Shown here: piece by piece, positions 7,670 to 16,592 of the stretch
Position numbering within the stretch: position 1 is the stretch's first letter
Layout: every line of letters starts with the position of its first letter
Origin: MM2 sp035460165
GTDB lineage: Bacteria; Pseudomonadota; Gammaproteobacteria; Burkholderiales; Methylophilaceae
Assembly: GCA_035460165.1 (NCBI GenBank)
Contig: DATHWW010000020.1
Span: 1 to 56,603 of the forward strand
DNA length: 56,603 bases
Direction of reading: 5' to 3'
The notes under the pieces: model-generated
Database searches by the model: none
What the model was told of the DNA's origin: nothing
The model's input: the letters and a program-made list of their open reading frames with translations, nothing else
Program-made: the position numbers and the translations under genes

Positions 7670-9691
7670 TTATGTCTTCATGAAGAAGGTCAGCAAGACG
7701 AATACGCCGATGATCATCGCAAACGCGTAGTGATAGATCAGGCCGGACTGCAGATGGCGCACCACCGCCGACACGCGGCCGATCAGACGCGCGGTGCCGT
7801 TGACCATCAGGCCGTCGATCAGCTTCACGTCACCCACCTGCCACAGCTTACCGCCGATGCCACGCGCGCCGCCGGCGAAGAATTTTTCGTTGAAGCTGTC
7901 GAAGCCATACTTGTTGTCGAGAATGCGATAGATCGCCATGAAACGCTGCTGGATCGCAGCCGGGATGTCGGGGCGCTTGAGGTAAAACACGTAGGACGAG
8001 ACTACCCCAGTCAGCGCCAGCCAGAAAGGTGCGGCTGTCAGGCCATGCAGCGCGAACGGCCACCAACCGTGGAATTCCGCGCCGATGTGGCGCAACACAT
8101 CGTGTTCGGGACGCACCACGATGGCATTGCCGAAGAAACCGCCGAACAGCATCGGCCCAATGTACAGCGCGCCGGCGAATACCGACGGCACCGCAAGGAA
8201 AATCAGCGGGATGGTCACCACCCACGGCGACTCCTTCGGCTTCTCGCCGGGAGCGAGACCATGATGATGATCGGCCGAGACTTCCTCGTCGTCGTGGTCG
8301 CCGTGATGGTCGTCATGATTGTGGCCGAAACGCTCCTTGCCGTGGAACACCAGGAAGTACATGCGGAAGGAATAGAAGGCCGTGACAAACACGCCGGCCA
8401 GCACCGCGAAATAGGCAAAACCAGCGCCCGGGATATGCGATGCATGCACCGCTTCGATGATGGCATCCTTGGAATAGAAGCCTGACATCAAGGGTGTCCC
8501 GATCAGCGCCAGCGAGCCGACCAGCGCGGTGAGCCAGGTGATCGGCATGTATTTGCGCAGACCGCCCATGTTGCGGATGTCCTGGTCATGGTGCATGCCC
8601 ATAATCACCGAACCGGCCCCCAGGAACAGCAATGCCTTGAAGAAGGCGTGCGTCATCAGGTGAAAAATCGCTGCGGAGTATGCGGACACGCCCAGTGCCA
8701 CGGTCATGTAGCCGAGCTGCGACAGCGTGGAGTAAGCCACCACGCGCTTGATGTCGTTCTGGATGATGCCCAGGAAGCCCATGAACAGCGCGGTGATCGC
8801 GCCGATGAACAGCACGAAGGACAAGGCGGTGGTGGACAGTTCGAACAGCGGCGACATGCGCGCCACCATGAAGATGCCGGCAGTCACCATGGTTGCGGCG
8901 TGAATCAGCGCGGAAATCGGCGTCGGGCCTTCCATCGAATCCGGCAGCCATACATGCAGCGGCACCTGCGCCGACTTGCCCATGGCGCCGATGAACAGCA
9001 GGATGCAGATCACCGTCATCAGCGACCATTCGCTACCGGGGATCAGACTCACCTTTATGTCGGCGAACTGCGGCGCGACGGAAAACACTGCGGCGTAATC
9101 GAGGCTACCCAGATAGTACAGCACCATGCCGATACCGAGCAGAAAGCCGAAATCGCCCACGCGATTGACCAGGAAGGCCTTCAAATTGGCGTAGATCGCG
9201 GTCGGCCGGGTATACCAGAAACCGATCAAGAGATACGACACCAGGCCCACCGCCTCCCAGCCGAAAAACAGCTGCATGAAGTTGTTGCTCATCACCAGCA
9301 TCAGCATGGAGAAGGTAAACAACGAGATGTAGCTGAAGAATCGGCTATAGCCCGGGTCCTCGTGCATGTAGCCGATGGTGTAGATATGCACCATCAACGA
9401 GACAAAAGTGACGATCACCATCATCGTCGCGGAAAGCTGATCGATGAGGAAGCCGACCTCGAAGTTCGTTCCGCCGCTGGTCAGCCAGGTGTAGACCGTG
9501 CCGTTGAAAAGATGGCCTTGCAGCACGTCTATCAGCACGTAGGCCGAGAGTCCGAAAGCTGCCGCCACTGCGGGAATGGTAATCAAATGCGCCGCGGCAC
9601 GCGGCAGTTTGCTGCCGAACAGGCCAACCACGGCTGCTGCGAACAAGGGCAGCAACGGGATCAGCAGATAGATTTTTTGCATCTCGGTCAT
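7670..9691 (-). CDS. nuoL: NADH-quinone oxidoreductase subunit L
   Basis: A 673-residue distal antiporter-like subunit of complex I, with the C-terminal lateral helix that spans the membrane arm. Motifs include FFGWEAVGLVSYLLIGFW, PLHVWLPDSMEGPTPISALI and KRVVAYSTLSQLGYM. A hydrophilic loop at about residues 463-490 is packed with His and Asp/Glu (HNHDDHHGDHDDEE). It lies between predicted membrane helices and looks like a lineage-specific insertion. ATG 9682 (MQKIYLL) is an alternative start. Confidence 0.97.
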   Translation of the reverse strand: MTEMQKIYLLIPLLPLFAAAVVGLFGSKLPRAAAHLITIPAVAAAFGLSAYVLIDVLQGHLFNGTVYTWLTSGGTNFEVGFLIDQLSATMMVIVTFVSLMVHIYTIGYMHEDPGYSRFFSYISLFTFSMLMLVMSNNFMQLFFGWEAVGLVSYLLIGFWYTRPTAIYANLKAFLVNRVGDFGFLLGIGMVLYYLGSLDYAAVFSVAPQFADIKVSLIPGSEWSLMTVICILLFIGAMGKSAQVPLHVWLPDSMEGPTPISALIHAATMVTAGIFMVARMSPLFELSTTALSFVLFIGAITALFMGFLGIIQNDIKRVVAYSTLSQLGYMTVALGVSAYSAAIFHLMTHAFFKALLFLGAGSVIMGMHHDQDIRNMGGLRKYMPITWLTALVGSLALIGTPLMSGFYSKDAIIEAVHASHIPGAGFAYFAVLAGVFVTAFYSFRMYFLVFHGKERFGHNHDDHHGDHDDEEVSADHHHGLAPGEKPKESPWVVTIPLIFLAVPSVFAGALYIGPMLFGGFFGNAIVVRPEHDVLRHIGAEFHGWWPFALHGLTAAPFWLALTGVVSSYVFYLKRPDIPAAIQQRFMAIYRILDNKYGFDSFNEKFFAGGARGIGGKLWQVGDVKLIDGLMVNGTARLIGRVSAVVRHLQSGLIYHYAFAMIIGVFVLLTFFMKT

Positions 9692-9707
9692 GATTTAGCC
9701 ATCACGG

Positions 9708-10016
9708 TCAGCCCTTCAGGCTCTTCAGGTCGTCTACGTTAATCGTGCTCAGGTTGCGGAACAGCACCACCAGGATGGCCAGGCCAATCGCCGATTCGGC
9801 CGCCGCCACGGTCAGGATGAAAAACACGAATACCTGTCCCGCCGTATCGTTGAGGTAATGCGAAAAGGCGATGAAATTCATGTTCACCGCCAGCAACATC
9901 AACTCGATGGCCATCAGCAGGATGATCACGTTCTTGCGGTTGAGGAAAATGCCCACCACGCTGATCGCGAACAGCAGGGAACCGAGGATGAGATAATGCG
10001 AAAGCCCGACGCTCAT
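9708..10016 (-). CDS. nuoK: NADH-quinone oxidoreductase subunit K
   Basis: A 102-residue complex I subunit with three membrane helices. RKNVIILLMAIELMLLAVN holds the first conserved membrane glutamate, and AAAESAIGLAILVVLFR holds the second. Both belong to the charged axis of the proton path. The start overlaps the nuoJ stop by four bases. Length is typical. Confidence 0.96.
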   Translation of the reverse strand: MSVGLSHYLILGSLLFAISVVGIFLNRKNVIILLMAIELMLLAVNMNFIAFSHYLNDTAGQVFVFFILTVAAAESAIGLAILVVLFRNLSTINVDDLKSLKG

Positions 10017-10630
10017 TTTTGCTCTCCCGCTGCGGGCTCGTCTTTTTCCGCCGGCATGCTCACCATGCGGATGCGGTCGGCGCGCTTCACCTGCACCTGC
10101 TTGGCCGGATCGTTATGCTTAGTGCCCACGCGACGGCGCAGTGTCAGCGCAATCGCCGCAATAATCGCTACCAGCAATATTACGGAAGCGATCTCGAATG
10201 GATATACGTAATCGGTGTACAAGAGGCGACCCAACTCGGCAGTGTTGCTGTAATCGGCAGCATGTTTCTCAGGCGTGGAATAGCCGAAATGCTTGCTACC
10301 CAGCACCATCACCATTTCCAGTGCCATCAACACACCGACGAAGCCCGCCAGCGGCGCGTAATCCCAGAACCCTTCCCGCAGCTTGTCGAGGTTGATGTCC
10401 AGCATCATCACCACGAACAGGAACAACACCATCACCGCGCCGACATACACCAGCACCAGCACAATGGCGAGGAACTCCGCCTCCAGCAGCAGCCAGATGC
10501 CGGCTGCGGTGAAGAACGCCAGTACCAGGAACAGTGCCGCCTGCACCGGATTGCGCGTGGTGATGACGCGCAGGCCGGCAAACAGCAAAATGGCGGCCAG
10601 CGCGTAGAAAACGTAGTCTTGGAAAATCAT
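10013..10630 (-). CDS. nuoJ: NADH-quinone oxidoreductase subunit J
   Basis: A 205-residue complex I membrane subunit with five predicted helices in the first 165 residues. FLAIVLVLVYVGAVMVLFLF is the signature of helix 3, which forms the pi-bulge. A hydrophilic, charged C-terminal tail of about 40 residues follows (VGTKHNDPAK, PAEKDEPAAGEQK). It is 43 bases downstream of nuoI and overlaps nuoK by four bases. Confidence 0.96.
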   Translation of the reverse strand: MIFQDYVFYALAAILLFAGLRVITTRNPVQAALFLVLAFFTAAGIWLLLEAEFLAIVLVLVYVGAVMVLFLFVVMMLDINLDKLREGFWDYAPLAGFVGVLMALEMVMVLGSKHFGYSTPEKHAADYSNTAELGRLLYTDYVYPFEIASVILLVAIIAAIALTLRRRVGTKHNDPAKQVQVKRADRIRMVSMPAEKDEPAAGEQK

Positions 10631-10673
10631 TATTTAAGCGACGCCTTATTGTGTGTCTAGCGGTCTTGTCCCT

Positions 10674-11165
10674 TTATCGGAATTTCGCATCCGCGGCACG
10701 GTCCGCCGCGATCTGTTCTTCGTACTTGTCGCCCACCGCCAGCAGCATTGGCTTGGTATACAGCAGGTCGCCGCGCTTCTCGCCGTGGTAGTCGAAATTG
10801 CGCGTCTCGACGATGGAATCGACCGGACAGGATTCCTCGCAGAAACCGCAGAAAATGCACTTGGTCAGGTCAATGTCGTAGCGCGTGGTGCGGCGCGTGT
10901 TGTCCTCGCGCTGCTCGGACTCGATGGTGATCGCCATCGCCGGGCATACCGCTTCGCACAGCTTGCACGCGATACAGCGCTCCTCGCCGTTCGGGTAACG
11001 GCGCAGTGCGTGCAATCCGCGGAAACGCGCGCTCATCGGCGTGCGCTCTTCCGGATATTGCACGGTAATCTTGCGCGAGAAGAAATAGCGGCCGGTCAGC
11101 GTCATGCCCTTGAGCAGTTCCAGCAGCATCAGGCTGGAGACGAGGTCTTTTATGCGATTAATCAT
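10674..11165 (-). CDS. nuoI: NADH-quinone oxidoreductase subunit I
   Basis: A 163-residue ferredoxin-like subunit carrying two [4Fe-4S] clusters (N6a, N6b). The two motifs are CIACKLCEAVCP and CIFCGFCEESCP. They pass electrons from the NuoG chain to NuoB in the peripheral arm. The N terminus has the short amphipathic stretch that docks on the membrane. It lies between nuoH (10 bases) and nuoJ. Confidence 0.97.
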   Translation of the reverse strand: MINRIKDLVSSLMLLELLKGMTLTGRYFFSRKITVQYPEERTPMSARFRGLHALRRYPNGEERCIACKLCEAVCPAMAITIESEQREDNTRRTTRYDIDLTKCIFCGFCEESCPVDSIVETRNFDYHGEKRGDLLYTKPMLLAVGDKYEEQIAADRAADAKFR

Positions 11166-11175
11166 AATTTTCCTC

Positions 11176-12195
11176 TTAATGGAACAGGTAAGCCCACGGG
11201 GTTTGCATCAGCGCGCCGACCACCACAATCCACACCAGCGTGATTGGGATGAACACCTTCCAGCCCAGGCGCATGATCTGGTCGTAGCGATAGCGCGGGA
11301 ATGTCGCGCGGAACCACAGGAACAGGAATAGCAGTGCCGCGACCTTGAGCGCCAGCCATGGGAAACCATCCGGCAGGAAGGGCACCGGCGACAGCCAGCC
11401 GCCGAGAAACATGACCGCCGCCAGCGTAGCAACCAGGATCATGTTGGCATATTCCGCCAGGAAGAACACGGCGAACGCCATGCCGGAGTATTCCACGTGG
11501 AAACCTGCAACAATTTCGGACTCGCCTTCGGCCACATCGAACGGCGCACGGTTGGTTTCCGCCACAGCGCTGATGAAGTAGACGATGAACAACGGGAACA
11601 ATGGCAGCCAGTACCACTGCCAGAAGCCGCCAGCCTGCGCCAGCACGATCTTGCCGAGATTGAGGCTGTTGGCCGACATCAGCACGCCGACCAGCGCGAA
11701 GCCCATCGCGATTTCGTAGGAGACGATCTGCGCCGCGCTGCGCAGTGAGCCGAGGAAGGCATATTTGGAGTTGGATGCCCAACCGGCGATGATCACGCCG
11801 TACACGCCGACCGAGGTCATCGCCAGGATGTATAGCAGGCCGGCGTCGATGTCGGCCAGCACCATGTTCAAGTCGAACGGCACGACCGCCCAGGCCGCCA
11901 ATGCTGGCGCCAGCACCAGGATAGGGGCCAGCAGAAACAGGAACTTGTTGGCTGCTGTCGGTAGGATGATTTCCTTGAACAGCAACTTTACGCCGTCAGC
12001 AATCGGTTGCAGCAGGCCGTAATAGCCGACACGGTTGGGCCCGATACGCACCTGCATGAAGCCGATCACCTTGCGTTCGGCCAGTGTCAGGTAAGCGACC
12101 GCACCCATCAGCGGCAGCACGATAGCGACGATTTTCGCCAGGTTCCACACTACCGGCCAGAAAGGTCCGAACAGTTGCTGGAGCGCATCCATCAT
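11176..12195 (-). CDS. nuoH: NADH-quinone oxidoreductase subunit H
   Basis: A 339-residue membrane subunit at the junction with the peripheral arm, contributing to the quinone-binding chamber. Conserved sequence includes LAERKVIGFMQVRIGPNRVG and AETNRAPFDVAEGESEIVAG, both in the quinone/coupling region. The start overlaps the nuoG stop by four bases. Length is normal. Confidence 0.97.
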   Translation of the reverse strand: MMDALQQLFGPFWPVVWNLAKIVAIVLPLMGAVAYLTLAERKVIGFMQVRIGPNRVGYYGLLQPIADGVKLLFKEIILPTAANKFLFLLAPILVLAPALAAWAVVPFDLNMVLADIDAGLLYILAMTSVGVYGVIIAGWASNSKYAFLGSLRSAAQIVSYEIAMGFALVGVLMSANSLNLGKIVLAQAGGFWQWYWLPLFPLFIVYFISAVAETNRAPFDVAEGESEIVAGFHVEYSGMAFAVFFLAEYANMILVATLAAVMFLGGWLSPVPFLPDGFPWLALKVAALLFLFLWFRATFPRYRYDQIMRLGWKVFIPITLVWIVVVGALMQTPWAYLFH

Positions 12196-14576
12196 GCCTT
12201 CTCCACCGTCAGCTCACCAAACAGGTCGCCCAGTGCGGCGGTTTCGCTGCACACTGGAATGCGCACGCAATCGTCGAACACGCGGTCGTCGCGGCGCACC
12301 GGCAGGCTGGCGCTGATGCCGCCCTGGGTGACACGCGCGGTATCGCCTTCCTGCAGGCCCAGCTTGGCCAGCAGCTTGGCGTTCATCGCTGCATGGCCGA
12401 AGCCGGTCTTGTGCGTCTTCTGCAGCGAGGGTGCGCGGCGCACGATGGCATCCGACTGGTACAGCGGGATCTCACCCACCCGTTGCAGCACGTTTTCCTT
12501 GATGCGCACGTTCACATCCACCAGGTGGCGCAGGTTGTTGTTGAGGCGTTTCCACACGAAATCGGCAGGCTTGTCGCCGCCGAGGATCTCGTTTTTGACC
12601 TGTTCGCTGCTGTCGTAGTCAAAGCCCGCGATAGCGAGCAGATTGCCCAGCACGCGCAGCACCTTCCAGCCCGGACGGGACTCGCCCTGCGGCTTGACCG
12701 CGGCGGCAAAGCTCTGCACGCGGCCTTCCATGCTGGTGAAGGTGCCGGAGGTTTCGGTAAACGGCGCGATAGGCAGCAGCACATCCGCGTCGCGCAAGGC
12801 ATCCGACTTGTAGGCCGTCAGCGCGACCACGCAGCCGGCGGCATTGAGCGCCTGATTGACCAGCTGCGCATTGTGGCAATCCAGCTCGGGCTCGATATTG
12901 ACCAGCAGATAGGCGGAGCGCGGCTGCTCCAGCATGCTGCGGGCGTTAAGCGCGCCCGGCGCCGGCAGCACCTCGGCCAAGCCCATGCCGACGCGGTTGG
13001 CCGCATCGGACAGGATGCCGAAGGTGGCGCCGCACAGCGACGAAATCGCTTCCGCCAGGCTGTAGATTTCGGAATAGCGCGGATGGTGCTGCGCGATGTT
13101 GCCGAGGAAAATGCCGACGCGCGGACTGATCAGGTCGTAGTCCTTGCCCAGACCAGCCAGACTCTCTGCCATCGCCTGGGCGTTGTCCCACACCACCACG
13201 CCTTCCAGCAGCTCGTTCAGCGCCGGCGGCAGGCACAGCGACAGGCGCTGCAGGCCGGACATCGCCTTTAAAATCTGCGACAGCACGTTGACCATGTCAT
13301 TGGGGGTACAGATCGCCTTGTGCGCAAGCGGCATCAGCGGATCGTCGTCTACCGGATTCACCAGCGACAACTCAGCGCCACTCAGCTTGACCGCGTGACG
13401 TAGACGGTGCGCCAGCAGCGGATGCTCGTTGCGCAGGCTGCTGCCGATTACCAGCACGCGGTCCATTTCCTGCAGATCGGGGATGTTGCAACCCATCCAC
13501 GGCGTACCTTGGAACTGACCGTCCATGCGGAAATCGCTGCGACGCAGACGGTGGTCGATGTTGCCGGAACCGAGGCCTTGCGCGAGCTTGCGTGCGAGAT
13601 AGCCCTCCTCCATCGTGCTGTTGGGGGACACCAGTACGCCCAGCGCTTGCCCGCCATCGCGTTCGACGGCGTCCTTGATGCGATTGGCGGCGAATTCCAG
13701 CGCGCTCTGCCAATCCGTCTCGACCCATTGGTCGCCGTGCTTCACCATCGGCACGGTCAGGCGATCCGTGCTGTTCAGTCCTTCATAGGAATAACGGTCG
13801 CGGTCGGAAATCCAGCACTCGTTGATGCTGTCCTTCTCGCGCGGCAACACGCGCATTACGCGGTTAGCCTTGACGTGCACCTCCACCTGCGCGCCGAGAC
13901 CGTCGTGCGGCGCGACGGACGGGCGGCGGATCAGTTCCCAACTGCGCGCGGTGTAGCGGAACGGCTTGGAGGTCAGCGCGCCGACTGGGCACAGGTCGAT
14001 GATGTTGCCGGACAGCTCGGACTCGACGCTCTTGTCGACATAGGCGGTAATTTCGGCATGTTCGCCGCGGCCGATCAGCCCCAGCTCCATCATGCCGCCG
14101 ATTTCCTTGAGGAAGCGTACGCAGCGCGTGCATTGGATGCAGCGCGTCATGTCGGTCGCCACCAGCGGGCCGATGTTTTTGTTCAGCACCACGCGTTTTT
14201 CTTCGGTGTAGCGCGAGGCCGGCGCGCCGTAACCGACGGCGATGTCCTGCAAATCGCATTCGCCGCCCTGGTCGCAGATCGGGCAATCCAACGGGTGGTT
14301 GATCAGCAGGAATTCCATCACGCTCTTTTGTGCCTCGATGGCAGCCTTGGAGCGGGTGTAGATTTTCATGCCGTCGGACACCGGCGTGGCGCAGGCCGGC
14401 AGCGGCTTGTTGAATTTTTCGACCTGTACCAGGCACATACGGCAGTTGGCGGCGACCGATAATTTCTTGTGGTAGCAGAAGCGCGGAATCGGCACGCCGA
14501 GCTTGTCAGCGGCGTCGATGATGGTCGTGCCGTGTTCGACCTCTACCTGCTTGCCGTCGATTTCAATATTCAACAT
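12192..14576 (-). CDS. nuoG: NADH-quinone oxidoreductase subunit G
   Basis: A 794-residue Fe-S subunit. The N-terminal [2Fe-2S] ligands are C34, C45, C48 and C62. HPLDCPICDQGGECDLQD is the His-Cys cluster region, and CIQCTRCVRF with DLCPVGAL forms the next [4Fe-4S] site. The C-terminal two thirds is the molybdopterin-oxidoreductase-like domain, which lacks cofactor function in complex I. The start is ATG 14576, with AGG in the upstream palindrome arm as a possible ribosome binding site. It is separated from nuoF by the structured element at 14581-14847, the only large gap in the operon. Confidence 0.97.
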   Translation of the reverse strand: MLNIEIDGKQVEVEHGTTIIDAADKLGVPIPRFCYHKKLSVAANCRMCLVQVEKFNKPLPACATPVSDGMKIYTRSKAAIEAQKSVMEFLLINHPLDCPICDQGGECDLQDIAVGYGAPASRYTEEKRVVLNKNIGPLVATDMTRCIQCTRCVRFLKEIGGMMELGLIGRGEHAEITAYVDKSVESELSGNIIDLCPVGALTSKPFRYTARSWELIRRPSVAPHDGLGAQVEVHVKANRVMRVLPREKDSINECWISDRDRYSYEGLNSTDRLTVPMVKHGDQWVETDWQSALEFAANRIKDAVERDGGQALGVLVSPNSTMEEGYLARKLAQGLGSGNIDHRLRRSDFRMDGQFQGTPWMGCNIPDLQEMDRVLVIGSSLRNEHPLLAHRLRHAVKLSGAELSLVNPVDDDPLMPLAHKAICTPNDMVNVLSQILKAMSGLQRLSLCLPPALNELLEGVVVWDNAQAMAESLAGLGKDYDLISPRVGIFLGNIAQHHPRYSEIYSLAEAISSLCGATFGILSDAANRVGMGLAEVLPAPGALNARSMLEQPRSAYLLVNIEPELDCHNAQLVNQALNAAGCVVALTAYKSDALRDADVLLPIAPFTETSGTFTSMEGRVQSFAAAVKPQGESRPGWKVLRVLGNLLAIAGFDYDSSEQVKNEILGGDKPADFVWKRLNNNLRHLVDVNVRIKENVLQRVGEIPLYQSDAIVRRAPSLQKTHKTGFGHAAMNAKLLAKLGLQEGDTARVTQGGISASLPVRRDDRVFDDCVRIPVCSETAALGDLFGELTVEKA

Positions 14577-14580
14577 ATTG

Positions 14581-14847
14581 GAGCCTGTTCCGTCAGGAAA
14601 CGACTGTGCAACAACCCTGCCTTGCGCGCAGGACTAGGCGCGAGTCGCGCAGTTTGGTTATTCCAAATAAGCGGCGAGCAACAACGTCCTGCGCGCAAGG
14701 CAGGGTTGCCCCTTCGGGGTATGGCACAAAACCGCGCCTGCGGCGTTGCACCACTTGCCAATGGAACAACCATTGGCTGCGCGCTGCGCCTTGCATCCAT
14801 CACTTTTGTGTCATATCGCATCATTCGTTTCCTGACGGAACAGGCTC
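14581..14847. repeat. Nested palindromic element between nuoF and nuoG (MITE-like)
   Basis: Perfect 23-bp inverted repeats form the ends: 14581-14603 with 14825-14847, starting GAGCCTGTTC. Inside is a second perfect 23-bp pair, 14612-14634 with 14686-14708, making one hairpin arm. A second arm runs from 14721-14731 paired with 14804-14814 (one G-T) to a perfect 8-bp stem at 14757-14764/14770-14777. The whole can fold as a stem with two arms. The right end encodes the last eight codons and most of the stop region of nuoF; the left end ends four bases before the nuoG ATG. No coding potential was seen. It looks like an inserted non-autonomous element. A clear target duplication was not found. 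Confidence 0.85.
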
Positions 14848-16119
14848 TTTGCCTGTGACCATGCTGCGGCCATTCTGAATGTAATACTCGAATTCAGGCC
14901 GGAAATGTTTGATAAAGCTCAGCACCGGTGTCGCCGCTGCGTCGCCCAGCGCGCAGATGGTGCGGCCGGAAATGTTGTTGCTGACGTCGGACAGCAGGTC
15001 GAGGTCTTCCATGCGCCCCTTGCCGTCGACGATGCGCTTGACCACGCGGTACAGCCAGCCAGTGCCTTCGCGGCATGGCGTGCATTGACCGCAGGATTCT
15101 TCGAAGAAGAAGTAGGACAGGCGCTTTAGCGTCTGCACCATGCAGGTGGACTCGTCCATGATGATCACCGAACCCGCGCCGAGGCTGGAGCCGGCCTTGG
15201 ACAAACCGTCGTAGTCCATCGTCGCGCCCATGATCGCCGCCGCAGGCATCACCGCAGTAGACGGCCCGCCGGGAATGACGGCCTTGAGGCTACGCCCCTT
15301 CCACATGCCGCCGGAGAGCGCCAGCAGCTCGCTAAAGGGAATGCCCATATTGACTTCATAATTGCCCGGCTTCTCGACATGTCCGGAAACCGCGAACAAC
15401 TTGGTGCCGCCGGAGTTGGCGACGCCCAGATCCATGAACGCCTGTCCGCCATGCTGCATGATGAACGGAATCGAGGCGTAGGACTCGGTGTTGTTAACGT
15501 TGGTCGGCTTGCCGAACACGCCGAAGCTGGCGGGGAACGGCGGTTTGAAGCGCGGCTGGCCCTTCTTGCCCTCGATGGATTCGATCAGCGCGGTTTCTTC
15601 GCCGCAGATGTAGGCGCCATAGCCGTGGTGCGCGTAGAGGTCGAAACTGAAGTTGGTGTCGAACAGGTTCTCGCCGAGGAAACCTGCCGCACGCGCTTCG
15701 TCCAGCGCCTGCTCAAAGAAAACGTAGTCTTCCCAGATTTCGCCATGGATGTAGTTGTAGCCGACGCGCGCACCCAGCGTGTAGGCGGCGATCGCCATGC
15801 CCTCGATCAGCTGGTGCGGATTGTAGCGGATGATGTCGCGGTCCTTGAAGGTACCCGGCTCGCCTTCGTCCGAGTTGCAGACCAGATACTTGGTGCCGTC
15901 GTAATACCGCGGCATGAAGCTCCACTTCAGGCCGGTCGGGAAACCCGCACCGCCGCGCCCACGCAAGCCTGAAATCTTGACCTGGTTGATGATCTCGGTG
16001 GCCGGCACCTTGTCGGTAACGATACGCTTCAGCGTATCGTAGCCGCCGATGCTGCGATAGGTTTCCAGTGAGCCTGGATTGGGCAGATGCAAAGTGCGGA
16101 AGCAGACCTCGTTCGTCAT
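14821..16119 (-). CDS. nuoF: NADH-quinone oxidoreductase subunit F
   Basis: A 432-residue NADH-binding, FMN-carrying subunit, the entry point for electrons into complex I. GLRGRGGAGFPTGLKWSF is the FMN/NADH-binding region, and EESCGQCTPCREGT holds three of the four ligands of cluster N3. The last residues (EPVPSGNE) are encoded by the right arm of the palindromic element, so the native C terminus may have been altered slightly by an insertion. The start overlaps the nuoE stop by one base. Confidence 0.97.
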   Translation of the reverse strand: MTNEVCFRTLHLPNPGSLETYRSIGGYDTLKRIVTDKVPATEIINQVKISGLRGRGGAGFPTGLKWSFMPRYYDGTKYLVCNSDEGEPGTFKDRDIIRYNPHQLIEGMAIAAYTLGARVGYNYIHGEIWEDYVFFEQALDEARAAGFLGENLFDTNFSFDLYAHHGYGAYICGEETALIESIEGKKGQPRFKPPFPASFGVFGKPTNVNNTESYASIPFIMQHGGQAFMDLGVANSGGTKLFAVSGHVEKPGNYEVNMGIPFSELLALSGGMWKGRSLKAVIPGGPSTAVMPAAAIMGATMDYDGLSKAGSSLGAGSVIIMDESTCMVQTLKRLSYFFFEESCGQCTPCREGTGWLYRVVKRIVDGKGRMEDLDLLSDVSNNISGRTICALGDAAATPVLSFIKHFRPEFEYYIQNGRSMVTGKEPVPSGNE

Positions 16120-16592
16120 TATTCGAGGCCTTTCAGTATCTCATCCACTTTTTCCGGCGTCAGGAACTCGCACATGCGGTTGTTGTTGATGTGAAACAGC
16201 GGCGCGCCGCCGCAGGTGCCCATGCACTCGCCTTCCTTCAGCGTGAACTTGCCGTCCGGCGTGGTTTCGTTGAAGCCAATGCCGAGACGGTTTTCCAGAT
16301 GCGCAACAATCTCGTCCGAGCCGCGCAGCATGCAGGAGATGTTGGTGCACACGGTGATCTTGTGTCGGCCGACCGGCTCCAGTTCGTACATGTTGTAAAA
16401 GGTGGCCACTTCCAGCGCGGCGATATCGGGGATGCCGAGATAACGCGCCACGGCGGCGATGGTGTCCTTGGACAGCCAGCCGTGTTCTTCCTGCGCGATG
16501 CGCAGCGCCGACATCACCGCCGACTGGCGACGGTCAGCCGGATACTTGGTCAGTTCGCGATCGATTTTGGCGAGGGATTCCGGGGATAACAT
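16119..16592 (-). CDS. nuoE: NADH-quinone oxidoreductase subunit E
   Basis: A 157-residue thioredoxin-like [2Fe-2S] subunit (cluster N1a). The ligands are in CTNISCMLRG and GECMGTCGGAP, the usual C-x4-C ... C-x3-C pattern. It forms the NADH-dehydrogenase module with NuoF and NuoG. One-base overlaps link it to nuoD upstream and nuoF downstream. Confidence 0.97.
   Translation of the reverse strand: MLSPESLAKIDRELTKYPADRRQSAVMSALRIAQEEHGWLSKDTIAAVARYLGIPDIAALEVATFYNMYELEPVGRHKITVCTNISCMLRGSDEIVAHLENRLGIGFNETTPDGKFTLKEGECMGTCGGAPLFHINNNRMCEFLTPEKVDEILKGLE

Noticed and set aside
6149..8485. Plus-strand open frame of 778 codons across nuoM and nuoL
   Set aside because: It is the antisense shadow of two certain genes. 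The product is rich in Arg, His, Gln and Asp with no recognisable domain, as expected from opposite-strand reading of GC-rich coding DNA.
8588..9742. Plus-strand open frame of 384 codons across nuoL and nuoK
   Set aside because: Antisense shadow of nuoL; His/Gln/Arg-rich composition and no motif.
13407..14462. Plus-strand open frame of 351 codons opposite nuoG
   Set aside because: Antisense of the nuoG Fe-S region; composition is not protein-like.
14570..14878. Several short frames inside the nuoF-nuoG element
   Set aside because: They arise in palindromic DNA on both strands with similar sequence and no start signals, so a transposase remnant is not supported.
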